The translations under genes and the position numbers were made by a program. From the NCBI GenBank assembly GCA_937900485.1, contig CALCEL010000034.1, positions 1 to 42,263 on the forward strand: DNA of 42,263 bases. Reading direction: 5' to 3'. The notes beneath the pieces are model-generated. The model ran no database searches. It saw only the letters and a list, made by a program, of their open reading frames with translations, and was not told the DNA's origin. The DNA is from an uncultured Prevotellaceae bacterium. GTDB taxonomy: Bacteria; Bacteroidota; Bacteroidia; Bacteroidales; Bacteroidaceae. Shown here piece by piece: positions 25,765 through 33,614 of this stretch (positions are counted from its first letter, which is position 1; every line of letters starts with the position of its first letter).

Positions 25765-26313
25765 TCAAAGCTCTTTTGACCTTATATAAGTGGATATTTT
25801 CTGTACGGCTATGTGGTACGACGCTTTAAGTGCTCCGACGCTGGTACCAGTAATCTCGGACATGTCCTCGTACTTCATCTCGTCGTAGTACTTCATCGTG
25901 AAGACTGCTCGTTGTTTGTCCGGCAGAGTGCTTATAGCCTCTTGGAGCAAGATCTGAGTCTCGTCGCCGTCGAAATAGCTGTCTCCCTCAAGCGTGTTGG
26001 CTATTCCGTCATCCATGTCATCTATGGACAGCTGAGCTTTTTTCTTGTTGAGGAACGTGATGCTCTCGTTGTACGCTATTCTGTACAACCATGTGAACAA
26101 CTGTGAGTCTCCCTTAAACGAGCCGATGTTGTTCCATACTTTCAGAAAGACGTTCTGTAAGAGATCGTCACTGTCGTCATGGTCAACAACGAGGTGACGA
26201 ATCTGCCAGTAGAGTTTCCGGCTGTAGCGGTTGACCAGCTCCTCGAAAGCCTGCCTTCTCGTTGATTCGTTCTGAAGTCTTTTGACTAAGTCGTATTCGT
26301 CAAATGTGCTCAT
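25765..26313 (-). CDS. ECF-family RNA polymerase sigma factor
   Basis: A 182-residue sigma-70 family ECF factor. Region 2 spans about residues 20-90 (FEELVNRYSRKLYWQIRHLV, DSDDLLQNVFLKVWNNI, FTWLYRIAYNESITFL). Region 4 is about 122-178 (LPDKQRAVFTMKYYDEMKYEDMSEI, then GTSVGALKASYHIAVQKI), the helix-turn-helix for the -35-type element. It is first in a set with a membrane protein and a Spy-like protein, so it probably answers to envelope signals. No typical TAnnTTTG box was found upstream, which may mean autoregulation from its own promoter type. Confidence 0.93.
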   Translation of the reverse strand: MSTFDEYDLVKRLQNESTRRQAFEELVNRYSRKLYWQIRHLVVDHDDSDDLLQNVFLKVWNNIGSFKGDSQLFTWLYRIAYNESITFLNKKKAQLSIDDMDDGIANTLEGDSYFDGDETQILLQEAISTLPDKQRAVFTMKYYDEMKYEDMSEITGTSVGALKASYHIAVQKISTYIRSKEL

Positions 26314-26365
26314 TGGACTTTGTTAACAGTGACTTGGTTGTTGTTATCCTGGTTGACTTGCTCTC

Positions 26366-26403
26366 GAAAACAAAAGTGTGGGCACTTTATTGCGTCCACA
26401 CTT
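26366..26403 (-). terminator. Terminator after the small T9SS-like protein gene
   Basis: AAGTGTGG (26374-26381) pairs with CCACACTT (26396-26403); on the minus strand TTGTTTTCG follows. Confidence 0.7.
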
Positions 26404-26444
26404 CAGTTTGTACCTTCACGCATTGTAGTTGTGCTTTACCCTAC

Positions 26445-26768
26445 TTATTTCAGGTAAACTTTTCTCGCTACTTTGCCTACCTTTACGATGTATACTCCGT
26501 GCTGGAGGTTGTTAAGCTCAACGCTCTTGCTCGGACTGTCTATATCCTGAGTATATACTTTCTCTCCCGTCAGGTTGTACACCTCAAGTGTAGTCCCTTC
26601 CGCGTTTTTAATGTGTAATGTCGAACCGTCAACAGATATGGTGACTGGTGTCATCTCGAACTCTGCGACTAATTCCGGCGACTCCTCCGAAGCGTAAGCT
26701 GGCATCACTGCCGCTGACATTACGGAGAACATTATAGCGGATAATATGTTTAGTCTTACGTGTCTCAT
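26445..26768 (-). CDS. Small secreted protein consisting mainly of a T9SS type-A-like sorting domain
   Basis: A 107-residue protein. Residues 1-27 are a signal peptide (cleavage near AYA-SEE). Residues about 42-107 match the pattern of type IX secretion C-terminal domains: ISVDGSTLHIKNAEG, LEVYNLTGEKVYTQ, VELNNLQHGVYIVKVG and the terminal KVYLK. Such domains usually follow a large cargo; here there is almost none (about 15 residues). It has its own excellent promoter and a terminator, so it looks like an intact gene, not a fragment. Small secreted proteins of this kind occur in Prevotella, but the role is unknown. Confidence 0.85.
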   Translation of the reverse strand: MRHVRLNILSAIMFSVMSAAVMPAYASEESPELVAEFEMTPVTISVDGSTLHIKNAEGTTLEVYNLTGEKVYTQDIDSPSKSVELNNLQHGVYIVKVGKVARKVYLK

Positions 26769-26794
26769 ATGCGATTAGTTACTTTATATGGGTG

Positions 26795-26826
26795 CAAATA
26801 TATCATATTATTTTTTTAATGACAAA
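26795..26826 (-). promoter_or_regulatory. Promoter of the small secreted protein gene
   Basis: On the minus strand TTTG (26823-26826), 20 nt, then TATATTTG (26795-26802), a full consensus match. The leader is about 20 nt. Confidence 0.85.
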
Positions 26827-27038
26827 TAAAATCAGTGTATTTTTTTGTTGATGATTTTCGTGTTGCTTTGATGTAACGCAATTATTTGTGACTCCTTAAC
26901 TGTTACCGGTATAATAAAATACGGCCATACAGCGTTTTTGACGTATGTACCCGAGACCGCTCCGTGCTTGACAATAAGACATATTGCAGTATGAGCGGAA
27001 ATATACGCTAATTGGTTGGCAGACGTGGAGACTATAAG

Positions 27039-27250
27039 GTGGAATAATGGACAATTTGTTGTGTGACGAAATTTCCCATGCCTATTTTTAATTTAAGATA
27101 GGTTAACTTGCTGAAAATCTTAAAACAAGGCAAATAAAAATCTTGTATCTCTTTTTTGAAATTTTCAGGTTAGGATATAGTCTATACGCAGGTCTGAGAA
27201 TTTAAAAATCCTAACCTGAACTTTTCATCGTCCTAACTTGAGAATTTCAG
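27039..27250 (-). repeat. Copy B of the dispersed repeat, inverted
   Basis: The reverse complement aligns with 1-205: shared AGTTCAGGTTAGGATTTT, CAGACCTGCGTATAGACTA and CAGCAAGTTAACCT, then the palindromic end (27039-27085). This copy adds one more unit of the TGAAATTCTCA-GTTAGGA motif at its outer edge, so the family seems built from short iterated units in both orientations. Divergence is mostly in an AT-rich middle. Confidence 0.75.
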
Positions 27251-27600
27251 ATGCCGAATAAGACACGAGAAAAAACTGAAAGTCATTTTTTCGTTGCCCC
27301 GTGTCAACGGAAAAAGAGGAATTTCGGACAACGAAAAATGTGCGAAATGGTGTAGCGATTCAGTATGTAGAATATGCCAGCTCCCTTGAACGAGCTTAGC
27401 GAGATTGCTAACATGATTAAACCTTTTCTTCTGCACGTCTGACTGCATGATTTGTGGATTCACGAGGGAAGGAACGTATGGTCTCTCTTTAGGCTTTGTG
27501 GCAGGTGATAGTGTAGCCGACGCTACGCATGTTTATCCTTTTTCACAAAGAGAGGCAACAATGATAATCTTGACATTTGAAATCCTTGGTGTATTTAGAC

Positions 27601-27644
27601 AGGCGAGGCGAGTGCTTCATTCAGATGAAGTCACCCGCCTTGCC
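27601..27644. terminator. Long hairpin downstream of metY
   Basis: AGGC-GGCG-GTG-TTCAT pairs with ATGAA-CAC-CGCC-GCCT around TCAG, with a few mismatches. The T run (TTTTA) follows on the plus strand, while metY is on the minus strand and meets only a weak U tract. It probably stops metY transcripts and may work in both directions. Confidence 0.55.
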
Positions 27645-27685
27645 TTTTATGTCATTATAGTCCTTGGCAGTTATAGCCCGTCATG

Positions 27686-28969
27686 TCAAATCTTGTTGAA
27701 CGCCTGCTCGAGGTCGTCTATGATGTCGTCGATATGCTCGACGCCGATAGACAGTCTCACGGTAGTCGGAGTGATGTGCTGTTCTTTGAGCTCCTCTGGA
27801 CTAAGCTGTGAGTGTGTTGTTGTGGCAGGGTGGATGACGAGAGACTTGACATCCGCCACGTTAGCCAAGAGCGAGAAAATCTCAAGTGAGTCTATGAATT
27901 TCCATGCGTCCTCCTGTGTGCCGTTGATCTCGAACGTGAATATGCTGCCGCCTCCGTTAGGGAAGTATTTGTTATATAACGCATGGTCTGGGTGTGTTGG
28001 CAATGCCGGGTGTGACACACTCTTCACCTTAGGATGTTTAGACAGATAGTCCACCACGCGTAATGTGTTCTGAACATGTCGTTCTATTCTAAGTGGCAGA
28101 GACTCTGTTCCCTGTAAGAGGGTCCATGCGTTGAATGGAGATATCGTTGCGCCTGTGTCACGCAGAATCACGGCTCTGATTCTTGTCACGAAGGCTGCTG
28201 CGCCTGCTACGTCTGCGAATACCGCACCATGGTATGAAGGGTCTGGCTTCGCCAATGTAGGGTATTTGTCGGCGTTTGCCTTCCAGTCGAATTTACCGCC
28301 GTCGACGATGACACCTCCAAGGCTGCTGCCGTGTCCTCCGATAAACTTTGTGGCAGAGATGACCACCACGTCAGCTCCGTGCTCGATAGGACGTACCAAT
28401 ATAGGAGCGAATGTGTTGTCGACGATGAAGACGATGTTGTGTTTGTGTGCTATCTCGGCAATCTTGTCGAGGTCAGTGACGTTTGAGTTTGGGTTTCCGA
28501 AAGTCTCAGCGTATATTACCTTAGTATTTGGCTTTATCGCTTTTTCGAGAGTGTCGAAGTCGTTAACGTTGACGATGTCGTATGAGACGCCCTGAGTTGT
28601 CAATGTGTGTGTTATCAGGTTGTATGAGCCTCCGTACAGATTGTCGGCAGCGATGATGTGGTCACCGTTTTGAACAATATTCTGTAAAGCGTATGTTATA
28701 GCGGCTGCTCCTGATGCTACAGCGAGTCCCGCGACTCCTCCTTCTAATGCTGCGATGCGGCTCTCGAACACGTCCTGTGTGGAGTTGGTGAGACGTCCGT
28801 AAATGTTACCTGCGTCTCTGAGTCCGAAGCGATCTGCTGCATGCTGTGAGTTGTGGAACACGTATGATGTTGTCTGGTAGATAGGTACTGCGCGTGAGTC
28901 TGTTGTTGGATCAGCGTTTTCTTGTCCTACGTGGAGAGCTAATGTCTCAAGATGAAGTTTCTTTGCCAT
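27686..28969 (-). CDS. metY: O-acetylhomoserine aminocarboxypropyltransferase/sulfhydrylase
   Basis: A PLP enzyme of the Cys/Met metabolism group that makes homocysteine from O-acetylhomoserine and sulfide, for methionine synthesis. The 427-residue protein starts LHLETLALHVGQ and contains PIYQTTSYVF, the SGAAAITYAL loop, TFGNPNSNV, and the PLP Lys208 in SATKFIGGHGSSLGG. The insertion around 225-250 (DWKANADKYPTLAKPDPSYHG) marks the MetY subgroup rather than MetB or MetC. The ATG at 28969 is chosen: the frame open to 29026 overlaps the promoter region and would add a poly-Lys/Asn tail. No SAM riboswitch fits the leader of about 45 nt. Confidence 0.94.
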   Translation of the reverse strand: MAKKLHLETLALHVGQENADPTTDSRAVPIYQTTSYVFHNSQHAADRFGLRDAGNIYGRLTNSTQDVFESRIAALEGGVAGLAVASGAAAITYALQNIVQNGDHIIAADNLYGGSYNLITHTLTTQGVSYDIVNVNDFDTLEKAIKPNTKVIYAETFGNPNSNVTDLDKIAEIAHKHNIVFIVDNTFAPILVRPIEHGADVVVISATKFIGGHGSSLGGVIVDGGKFDWKANADKYPTLAKPDPSYHGAVFADVAGAAAFVTRIRAVILRDTGATISPFNAWTLLQGTESLPLRIERHVQNTLRVVDYLSKHPKVKSVSHPALPTHPDHALYNKYFPNGGGSIFTFEINGTQEDAWKFIDSLEIFSLLANVADVKSLVIHPATTTHSQLSPEELKEQHITPTTVRLSIGVEHIDDIIDDLEQAFNKI

Positions 28970-29023
28970 AGTTGTTGTTTTTTTTATTTTGTTATTATTT
29001 CGCTTTTTTTTGTTTTGACGCTG

Positions 29024-29055
29024 CAAAGTTATGGACGATAGAAGATATATCCAAG
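29024..29055 (-). promoter_or_regulatory. Promoter of metY
   Basis: On the minus strand CTTG (29052-29055), 20 nt, then TAACTTTG (29024-29031). Confidence 0.75.
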
Positions 29056-29176
29056 CTTTAGTGTTTATTATGGTAAATGTTTCTGCTATTTCTGTTATTT
29101 ATAGAATTATAATTAAGAATAATACCCTTTTTTTGTTTTTTTGTAGAAAGAAATTCTTATTTTTTTCTAAAATGAC

Positions 29177-29184
29177 TATATTTG
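29177..29184 (+). promoter_or_regulatory. -7 box for the nitroreductase operon
   Basis: TATATTTG fits TAnnTTTG about 57 nt before the ATG; no TTTG at the right distance upstream. Confidence 0.5.
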
Positions 29185-29241
29185 TGGCAGGAAATAGTAT
29201 TTATAATAGAATAATACATAATAATCACAGATAAATTGTTT

Positions 29242-29775
29242 ATGGGAAATTTCGATAAATTGGTTCAGAACAGACGTAGTATTCGTAAGTTCACTGATAA
29301 GTCAATTGATGCGGAAGACCTGCGTAAGATTCTTCGCGCCGCATTGATGTCTCCAACAGGTAAGAGTGTGAGGGAATGGCATTTCGTGGTTGTTGATGAT
29401 AAGGACGTGTTGTCAAAGCTCGCTTCTTCCCGTCAGATGGGTAGTCAGTTTCTGTCGTCCGCCAAGGCTGCCGTCGTGGTGTTGGGTAATCACGAGTTGA
29501 CTGACGTGTGGATTGAGGATGCGTCGATCGCTGCCGTGACCATGCAGTATCAGGCCTGTGACCTTGGTATCGGCTCATGCTGGTGTCAGGTCAGGGGACG
29601 TTTCACGTCTGAGGGTGAACCAACGGACACTTATCTGCGTGAGTTGTTGTGTTATCCCGCTGAGCTGACTGCGGAATGCATAATAGGCCTCGGATATGCT
29701 GAGGCAGAGCGTAAGCCTCAGAATGAGGATAGCCTGAAATGGGAGAATGTTCATATTGGTAAATACGTGGAGTAG
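29242..29775 (+). CDS. Nitroreductase family protein
   Basis: A 177-residue FMN-dependent oxidoreductase of the nitroreductase fold. Typical marks are VQNRRSIRKFTDKSI at the start, ALMSPTGKSVREWHFVVVDD for FMN contacts, MQYQACDLGIGSCWCQ in the middle, and ECIIGLGYAEAERKP near the end. Substrate is unknown; family members reduce quinones, nitro groups or take part in cofactor chemistry. First of six closely spaced plus-strand genes. The ATG at 29242 is chosen over the TTG at 29236. Confidence 0.9.
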   Translation: MGNFDKLVQNRRSIRKFTDKSIDAEDLRKILRAALMSPTGKSVREWHFVVVDDKDVLSKLASSRQMGSQFLSSAKAAVVVLGNHELTDVWIEDASIAAVTMQYQACDLGIGSCWCQVRGRFTSEGEPTDTYLRELLCYPAELTAECIIGLGYAEAERKPQNEDSLKWENVHIGKYVE

Positions 29776-29778
29776 TAT

Positions 29779-30564
29779 ATGAATATAGTGTTCATAGGTG
29801 CCGGTAATGTGGCGACAAATCTGTGCAGGGCTTTTTACCGCAACGGACATGATATACTACAGGTGTTTTCACGCACGTCCGATTCTGCCGACAGGATGTC
29901 GGACTTGTTTGAGTGTTCGGCGACGACGAATATTGATGATGTGAGGAAAGACGCTGATGTGTATGTGTTCGCTGTAAAAGATAGTGTGCTGGAGGAGTTA
30001 GCTATTCGTCTTGCCGCGAGGATTCCTGACAAGATGTTTGTTCACACAGCCGGCAGCATGCCATTGGAAGTGTTAAAGGTCACACATAAGGCTGTAATGT
30101 ATCCTATGCAGACCTTCTCGAAGTTCCGTGAGGTCGATATGCGTGACGTTCCCGTGTTTGTTGAGGCGGCGACGCGCGAAGATTTGTCTGTCGTGCGAGC
30201 GTTGTCAGAGAGTGTGTCTTCCAATGTGCGTGAGATGAGCAGTGAAGACAGACGTTATCTGCATTTGGCGGCTGTGTACTGTTGCAACTTCGTTAACCAT
30301 TGCTATGTTCTGGGGGCGGAGGTGCTTAGCCGCCGCGGTATCCCGTTTGATGTCATGCTGCCTCTCATCGATGAGACGGCGAGCAAGGTTCACTCCTGCA
30401 CGCCATCGAAAGCGCAGACGGGTCCAGCCATACGATGGGACGAGAACGTGATAGAGAAGCATAGACAACTGCTCAACGATGCTCCTTCTCTACGTGAGTT
30501 GTATGACATGTTCAGTAAGAGTATACATGACCGGAATAGCAATGTGGTGGTTTCGGACGAATGA
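29779..30564 (+). CDS. DUF2520 Rossmann-fold protein
   Basis: A 261-residue protein. The N-terminal NADP-binding Rossmann domain starts MNIVFIGAGNVATNLCRAF (GxGxxA/T), followed by VFAVKDSVLEELA and VHTAGSMPLEVL. The C-terminal DUF2520 helical domain has YPMQTFSKFREVD and YLHLAAVYCCNFVNHCYVLGAE. The pair resembles ketopantoate-reductase/F420-dependent reductases, but no activity is known. It starts 3 bases after the nitroreductase stop and is followed by kdsC, a conserved order in Bacteroidales. Confidence 0.9.
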   Translation: MNIVFIGAGNVATNLCRAFYRNGHDILQVFSRTSDSADRMSDLFECSATTNIDDVRKDADVYVFAVKDSVLEELAIRLAARIPDKMFVHTAGSMPLEVLKVTHKAVMYPMQTFSKFREVDMRDVPVFVEAATREDLSVVRALSESVSSNVREMSSEDRRYLHLAAVYCCNFVNHCYVLGAEVLSRRGIPFDVMLPLIDETASKVHSCTPSKAQTGPAIRWDENVIEKHRQLLNDAPSLRELYDMFSKSIHDRNSNVVVSDE

Positions 30565-30586
30565 TATAACGTGAAGGTGACGTGCT

Positions 30587-31105
30587 ATGATAAATTATGA
30601 TTTAACAAAGATAAAGGCGTTGTTTTTTGATGTGGATGGTGTGCTCTCATGTGAGACCATACCGATGCATCCGGACGGTGAGCCTATGAGAACCGTGAAT
30701 ATCAAGGATGGCTATGCCATGCAGTATGCGGTTAAGTGCGGACTGATACTTGCCATCATAACTGGTGGGAAGACGGAGAGTGTGAGGAAAAGATATGAGG
30801 GACTCGGCTTGAAGGATATATATCTTGGCGCTGCGGTGAAAATCAAGGTTTACGAAGAGTTGAAAACGAAGTATGGGCTGACAGATGAGGAGATATTATA
30901 TATGGGTGATGATGTTCCTGACTATGAGGTCCTCAGCCGCTGTGGGCTGCCTTGTTGTCCTTCCGACGCTTCCCCCGAGGTGAAGGATGTGTGTACTTAT
31001 ATTTCCCACAAGAAGGGCGGCATGGGATGTGGACGTGACGTGGTGGAGCAGGTGCTTCGGGCTAAAGGATTGTGGATGTCCGACGGCAATGCTTTCGGAT
31101 GGTGA
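30587..31105 (+). CDS. kdsC: 3-deoxy-D-manno-octulosonate 8-phosphate phosphatase (KdsC)
   Basis: A HAD-superfamily C0 phosphatase that dephosphorylates KDO-8-phosphate in lipopolysaccharide core synthesis. The 172-residue size, lack of a cap domain, FFDVDGVL (nucleophile Asp15, acid/base Asp17), AIITGGKTESV, the conserved Lys/Arg segment, and MGDDVPDYEVL all fit. It ends in a short helical tail typical of KdsC tetramers. Spaced 22 nt from DUF2520 and 38 nt from maf. Confidence 0.93.
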   Translation: MINYDLTKIKALFFDVDGVLSCETIPMHPDGEPMRTVNIKDGYAMQYAVKCGLILAIITGGKTESVRKRYEGLGLKDIYLGAAVKIKVYEELKTKYGLTDEEILYMGDDVPDYEVLSRCGLPCCPSDASPEVKDVCTYISHKKGGMGCGRDVVEQVLRAKGLWMSDGNAFGW

Positions 31106-31143
31106 TGCCTGATGGATATGTCAAATAATTATTCTTAGTTGTT

Positions 31144-31725
31144 ATGCTTGAGAATCTTAGCAAATATAAAGTTGTTCTTGCAAGTAACTCTCCGCGTAGG
31201 AAGGAACTGCTTGCAGGCCTTGGTTTGGAGTTTCAGGTACGTACCATTCCGGGGATTGACGAGAGTTATCCTCGTGAGTTGAAAGGAGAGGCTATTCCGA
31301 AGTACATTTCCGTCAAGAAGGCAGAGGCGTACCGAGGAACGATGGGCGATGATGAGCTGATAATTACTGCGGACACTATAGTGTATGTTGATGGTCAGGT
31401 GTTGGGTAAGCCTGTGGACGCAGATGACGCGAGACGTATGTTCCGTATGATGAGCGGTCGTAGTCATCAGGTCATAACTGGCGTGAGTGTGGTGACAAAA
31501 GACAAGGTTATTTGTTTCGCCACCACTACGAGTGTTACTTTCGCTCAGCTCACCGATGATGAGGTGGAGTATTATATTGAAAGGTATAAGCCGTTTGACA
31601 AGGCTGGTGCGTATGGAATACAGGAATGGATCGGCTATGTGGGAATAACCTCCATCGAAGGCTCATACTATAATGTCGTTGGATTGCCTGTACAAAGACT
31701 TTACACAGAATTGAAAAAGCTATGA
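31144..31725 (+). CDS. maf: Maf family nucleoside triphosphate pyrophosphatase
   Basis: A 193-residue Maf protein: hydrolyses dTTP, UTP or modified nucleotides to monophosphates. Motifs are LASNSPRRKELLAGLGL (substrate loop), the central AEAYRG, ITADTIVYVDGQVLGKP, the SGRSHQVITGV segment and KAGAYGIQEW near the end. The DTIV/GQVLGKP pattern points to the YhdE (dTTP/UTP) type. Its last four bases overlap the start of the Lrp gene (ATGA), implying translational coupling. Confidence 0.93.
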   Translation: MLENLSKYKVVLASNSPRRKELLAGLGLEFQVRTIPGIDESYPRELKGEAIPKYISVKKAEAYRGTMGDDELIITADTIVYVDGQVLGKPVDADDARRMFRMMSGRSHQVITGVSVVTKDKVICFATTTSVTFAQLTDDEVEYYIERYKPFDKAGAYGIQEWIGYVGITSIEGSYYNVVGLPVQRLYTELKKL

Positions 31726-32189
31726 CTGTACATGAGTTGGATGAGACTGATCTCTGTATCTTGAGGTCGTTACAGGAAAACAGCAGGCTGACGACAAAAG
31801 AGCTTGCACTCAAGATACATCTGTCCACTACACCTACATTCGAGAGGCAGCGTCGTCTGGAGCGCCTTGGCTACATTAAGAAGTATGTAGCGGTGCTTGA
31901 CGGTGACTTGCTTGAGAAGGGTTTTGTGGTTTTCTGTTCTGTCAGTATGAAACAGATAAATCATGAAGTGGCAGCCATGTTTTCGGGGTTGCTGGAGACG
32001 TGGGACGAGGTGACCGAGTGTTATAATACCAGTGGTGACGGTGACTACCTGATGAAGGTGTGTGTCAGTAGTATGCGTCAGTATCAGCAATTCATTCTCG
32101 ACAAGGTGGGACAATTTGAGTATGTCTCACATGTCCGTAGTGTTTTTGTGATGGATACCTTAAAATTAAATTATGGAGTACCAATTTAA
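31722..32189 (+). CDS. Lrp/AsnC family transcriptional regulator
   Basis: A 155-residue regulator: N-terminal winged helix-turn-helix (LDETDLCILRSLQENSRLTTKELALKI, ERQRRLERLGYI) and a C-terminal RAM/AsnC ligand-binding domain (VTECYNTSGDGDYLMKVCV). Such proteins bind amino acids and form octamers. The ATG overlaps the maf stop by 4 bases and its end overlaps the next gene by 17, so it is part of the operon. The regulated genes and ligand are not evident. Confidence 0.93.
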   Translation: MTVHELDETDLCILRSLQENSRLTTKELALKIHLSTTPTFERQRRLERLGYIKKYVAVLDGDLLEKGFVVFCSVSMKQINHEVAAMFSGLLETWDEVTECYNTSGDGDYLMKVCVSSMRQYQQFILDKVGQFEYVSHVRSVFVMDTLKLNYGVPI

Positions 32190-33354
32190 GACATTAATAG
32201 TTGGCGGCGGTCCCTCAGGGACAAGTTGTGGTATATCACTTCTCAACTTGGGACATGACTGCTGTATCGTTGATCGTCATACATTTCCGAGGGTGAAGTT
32301 GTGCGCGGGCTTGTTTACCGGAAAGTCGCAAGAATGTCTTCGTTCAGTGTTAGGTGATGTGGCTTATGCCGAAATTATTCGTAAGTCATTAATGTCACGA
32401 GAGAGTGAATTCTCTCTGTGGAAAGGTAAGACGTCTTTGGTTACGTGTGACCTGATGGATGACGCTTGTATCCCTAAGTCTCTGCGTTCGACAGACTGTC
32501 GTATCATGTTAGTAGACCGTCCCGTGTTGGATGAGTCGCTGATACGTCATTTCATGTCTTTGGGAGGAGTGGTGATAGAAGGCAACGCCGTGATGGATGT
32601 CGACTTTGGGTCTAAGGTCGTGCGTTTGTCATCAGGTGACACGGTAAGGTACGATAACATTGTTGCCGCTGACGGTGCGTTGAGTCTGGTTGAGCGTAAG
32701 TTGTGTGCGTTTGACAAGTCCTTTGTCGGTAAAGGGAAGTCATCGTTATGTCTGGAGGTTAACGTTGACAGAAAAGACCTCGACGTCAATGGTGTCAACA
32801 TCTACTTTGACGTGGTTCGAGGCAGTTACGCTTGGGCTTTCTCTAAGGGTGAGAAGGTCTGTGTGGGATTGGTCAAGCTCCCTTGGGAACGTGACGTCGA
32901 TATCAAAGACGTTATGAGACATTTCTGTGATGATATAGGTCTCAAGAATCAGGATAAGTATAAAGTTCATGGAGCCATGTTGCCTTTCGGAAATTTAATG
33001 GTTACGCCGGCGTGGCGAGACTCCGTGTATTTTGTCGGTGATGCCGCCGGTCTTGTTGAACCTCTGACCGGAGAGGGTATCTACTATGCGTTGCAGAGTG
33101 GTAAGTATGCTGCTGAGAGCATCGTGGGTGGTGGCACTGACGTATATATAAATAAGGTGTCATACCTTCATTCGCTGATAAAGAAAGGACGATTCTATCA
33201 GTCGCTTCTTGAGATGAGTCTGCCGTCACGTTTCTTTTTCAGACATGCCCCTCGTAACAAACATTTCATATCTTATTTCTATCTCACTCAGATTGAGCAT
33301 GCGTGTCTTGATCCGTTCTGGAAGATTATAATGAGGTATAAACGCCAGAAGTGA
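32173..33354 (+). CDS. FAD-dependent geranylgeranyl-reductase-like oxidoreductase
   Basis: A 393-residue flavoprotein of the PHBH-like/geranylgeranyl reductase group. The N-terminal dinucleotide motif is LIVGGGPSGTSCGISLL (residues 8-24), the substrate-side CAGLFTG is near residue 42, and a second FAD motif is VYFVGDAAGLVEPLTGEGIYYALQSG (about 285-310). Family members reduce double bonds of isoprenoid chains or hydroxylate aromatics; the substrate here is unknown. Last gene of the operon, starting 17 bases inside the Lrp gene. Confidence 0.88.
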   Translation: MEYQFKTLIVGGGPSGTSCGISLLNLGHDCCIVDRHTFPRVKLCAGLFTGKSQECLRSVLGDVAYAEIIRKSLMSRESEFSLWKGKTSLVTCDLMDDACIPKSLRSTDCRIMLVDRPVLDESLIRHFMSLGGVVIEGNAVMDVDFGSKVVRLSSGDTVRYDNIVAADGALSLVERKLCAFDKSFVGKGKSSLCLEVNVDRKDLDVNGVNIYFDVVRGSYAWAFSKGEKVCVGLVKLPWERDVDIKDVMRHFCDDIGLKNQDKYKVHGAMLPFGNLMVTPAWRDSVYFVGDAAGLVEPLTGEGIYYALQSGKYAAESIVGGGTDVYINKVSYLHSLIKKGRFYQSLLEMSLPSRFFFRHAPRNKHFISYFYLTQIEHACLDPFWKIIMRYKRQK

Positions 33355-33530
33355 CTGATAAGTCAGTGGGGACGTCCGTGACGGTTTTGTAGTCTGTTTG
33401 TTCAGTATGTATTTAGTGGTCTAAGAGAATATAAAGGATATGCAGTCCTGAGGTTTGTTTGTCGTTTTAACTAATTTTTCAAGTGCGTACGCATTTATAT
33501 AATGTGTTCTTCTGATGCTTAATATAATGT

Positions 33531-33569
33531 TTCAAACACTGCTCAAATGATATTTGGGCGGTGTTTGAA
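33531..33569. terminator. Long hairpin between convergent genes
   Basis: TTCAAACACTGCTCAAA (33531-33547) pairs with TTTGGGCGGTGTTTGAA (33553-33569), with wobble pairs near the middle. No T tract on either side, so its role as a terminator is uncertain, but the position between convergent genes fits. Confidence 0.5.
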
Positions 33570-33614
33570 CATAGTCTGTCTGTAGGTCGTAACACGTGGA
33601 CTGGACGTGTTTTG

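Larger units (their letters stand above)
26827..27685. other. Intergenic region with repeat copy B and hairpins
   Basis: No credible gene. It holds repeat copy B (27039-27250), a hairpin of TTTTTTCGTTG with CAACGGAAAAA (about 27286-27315), and the long hairpin at 27601-27644. A 76-codon minus-strand frame at 27233-27463 begins in unique sequence and ends in the repeat; nothing recognisable is encoded. Confidence 0.55.

Noticed and set aside
27233..27463. Minus-strand frame of 76 codons near repeat copy B
   Set aside because: It ends within the repeat, has no recognisable motif, promoter or ribosome site, and is Ser/His/Phe-rich as expected of chance frames.
27447..28595. Long plus-strand frames opposite metY
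   Set aside because: Mirror frames of a well-conserved minus-strand gene; no independent support.
28970..29023. Possible SAM riboswitch before metY
   Set aside because: The leader is about 45 nt and AT-rich with no stem structure of the known classes.
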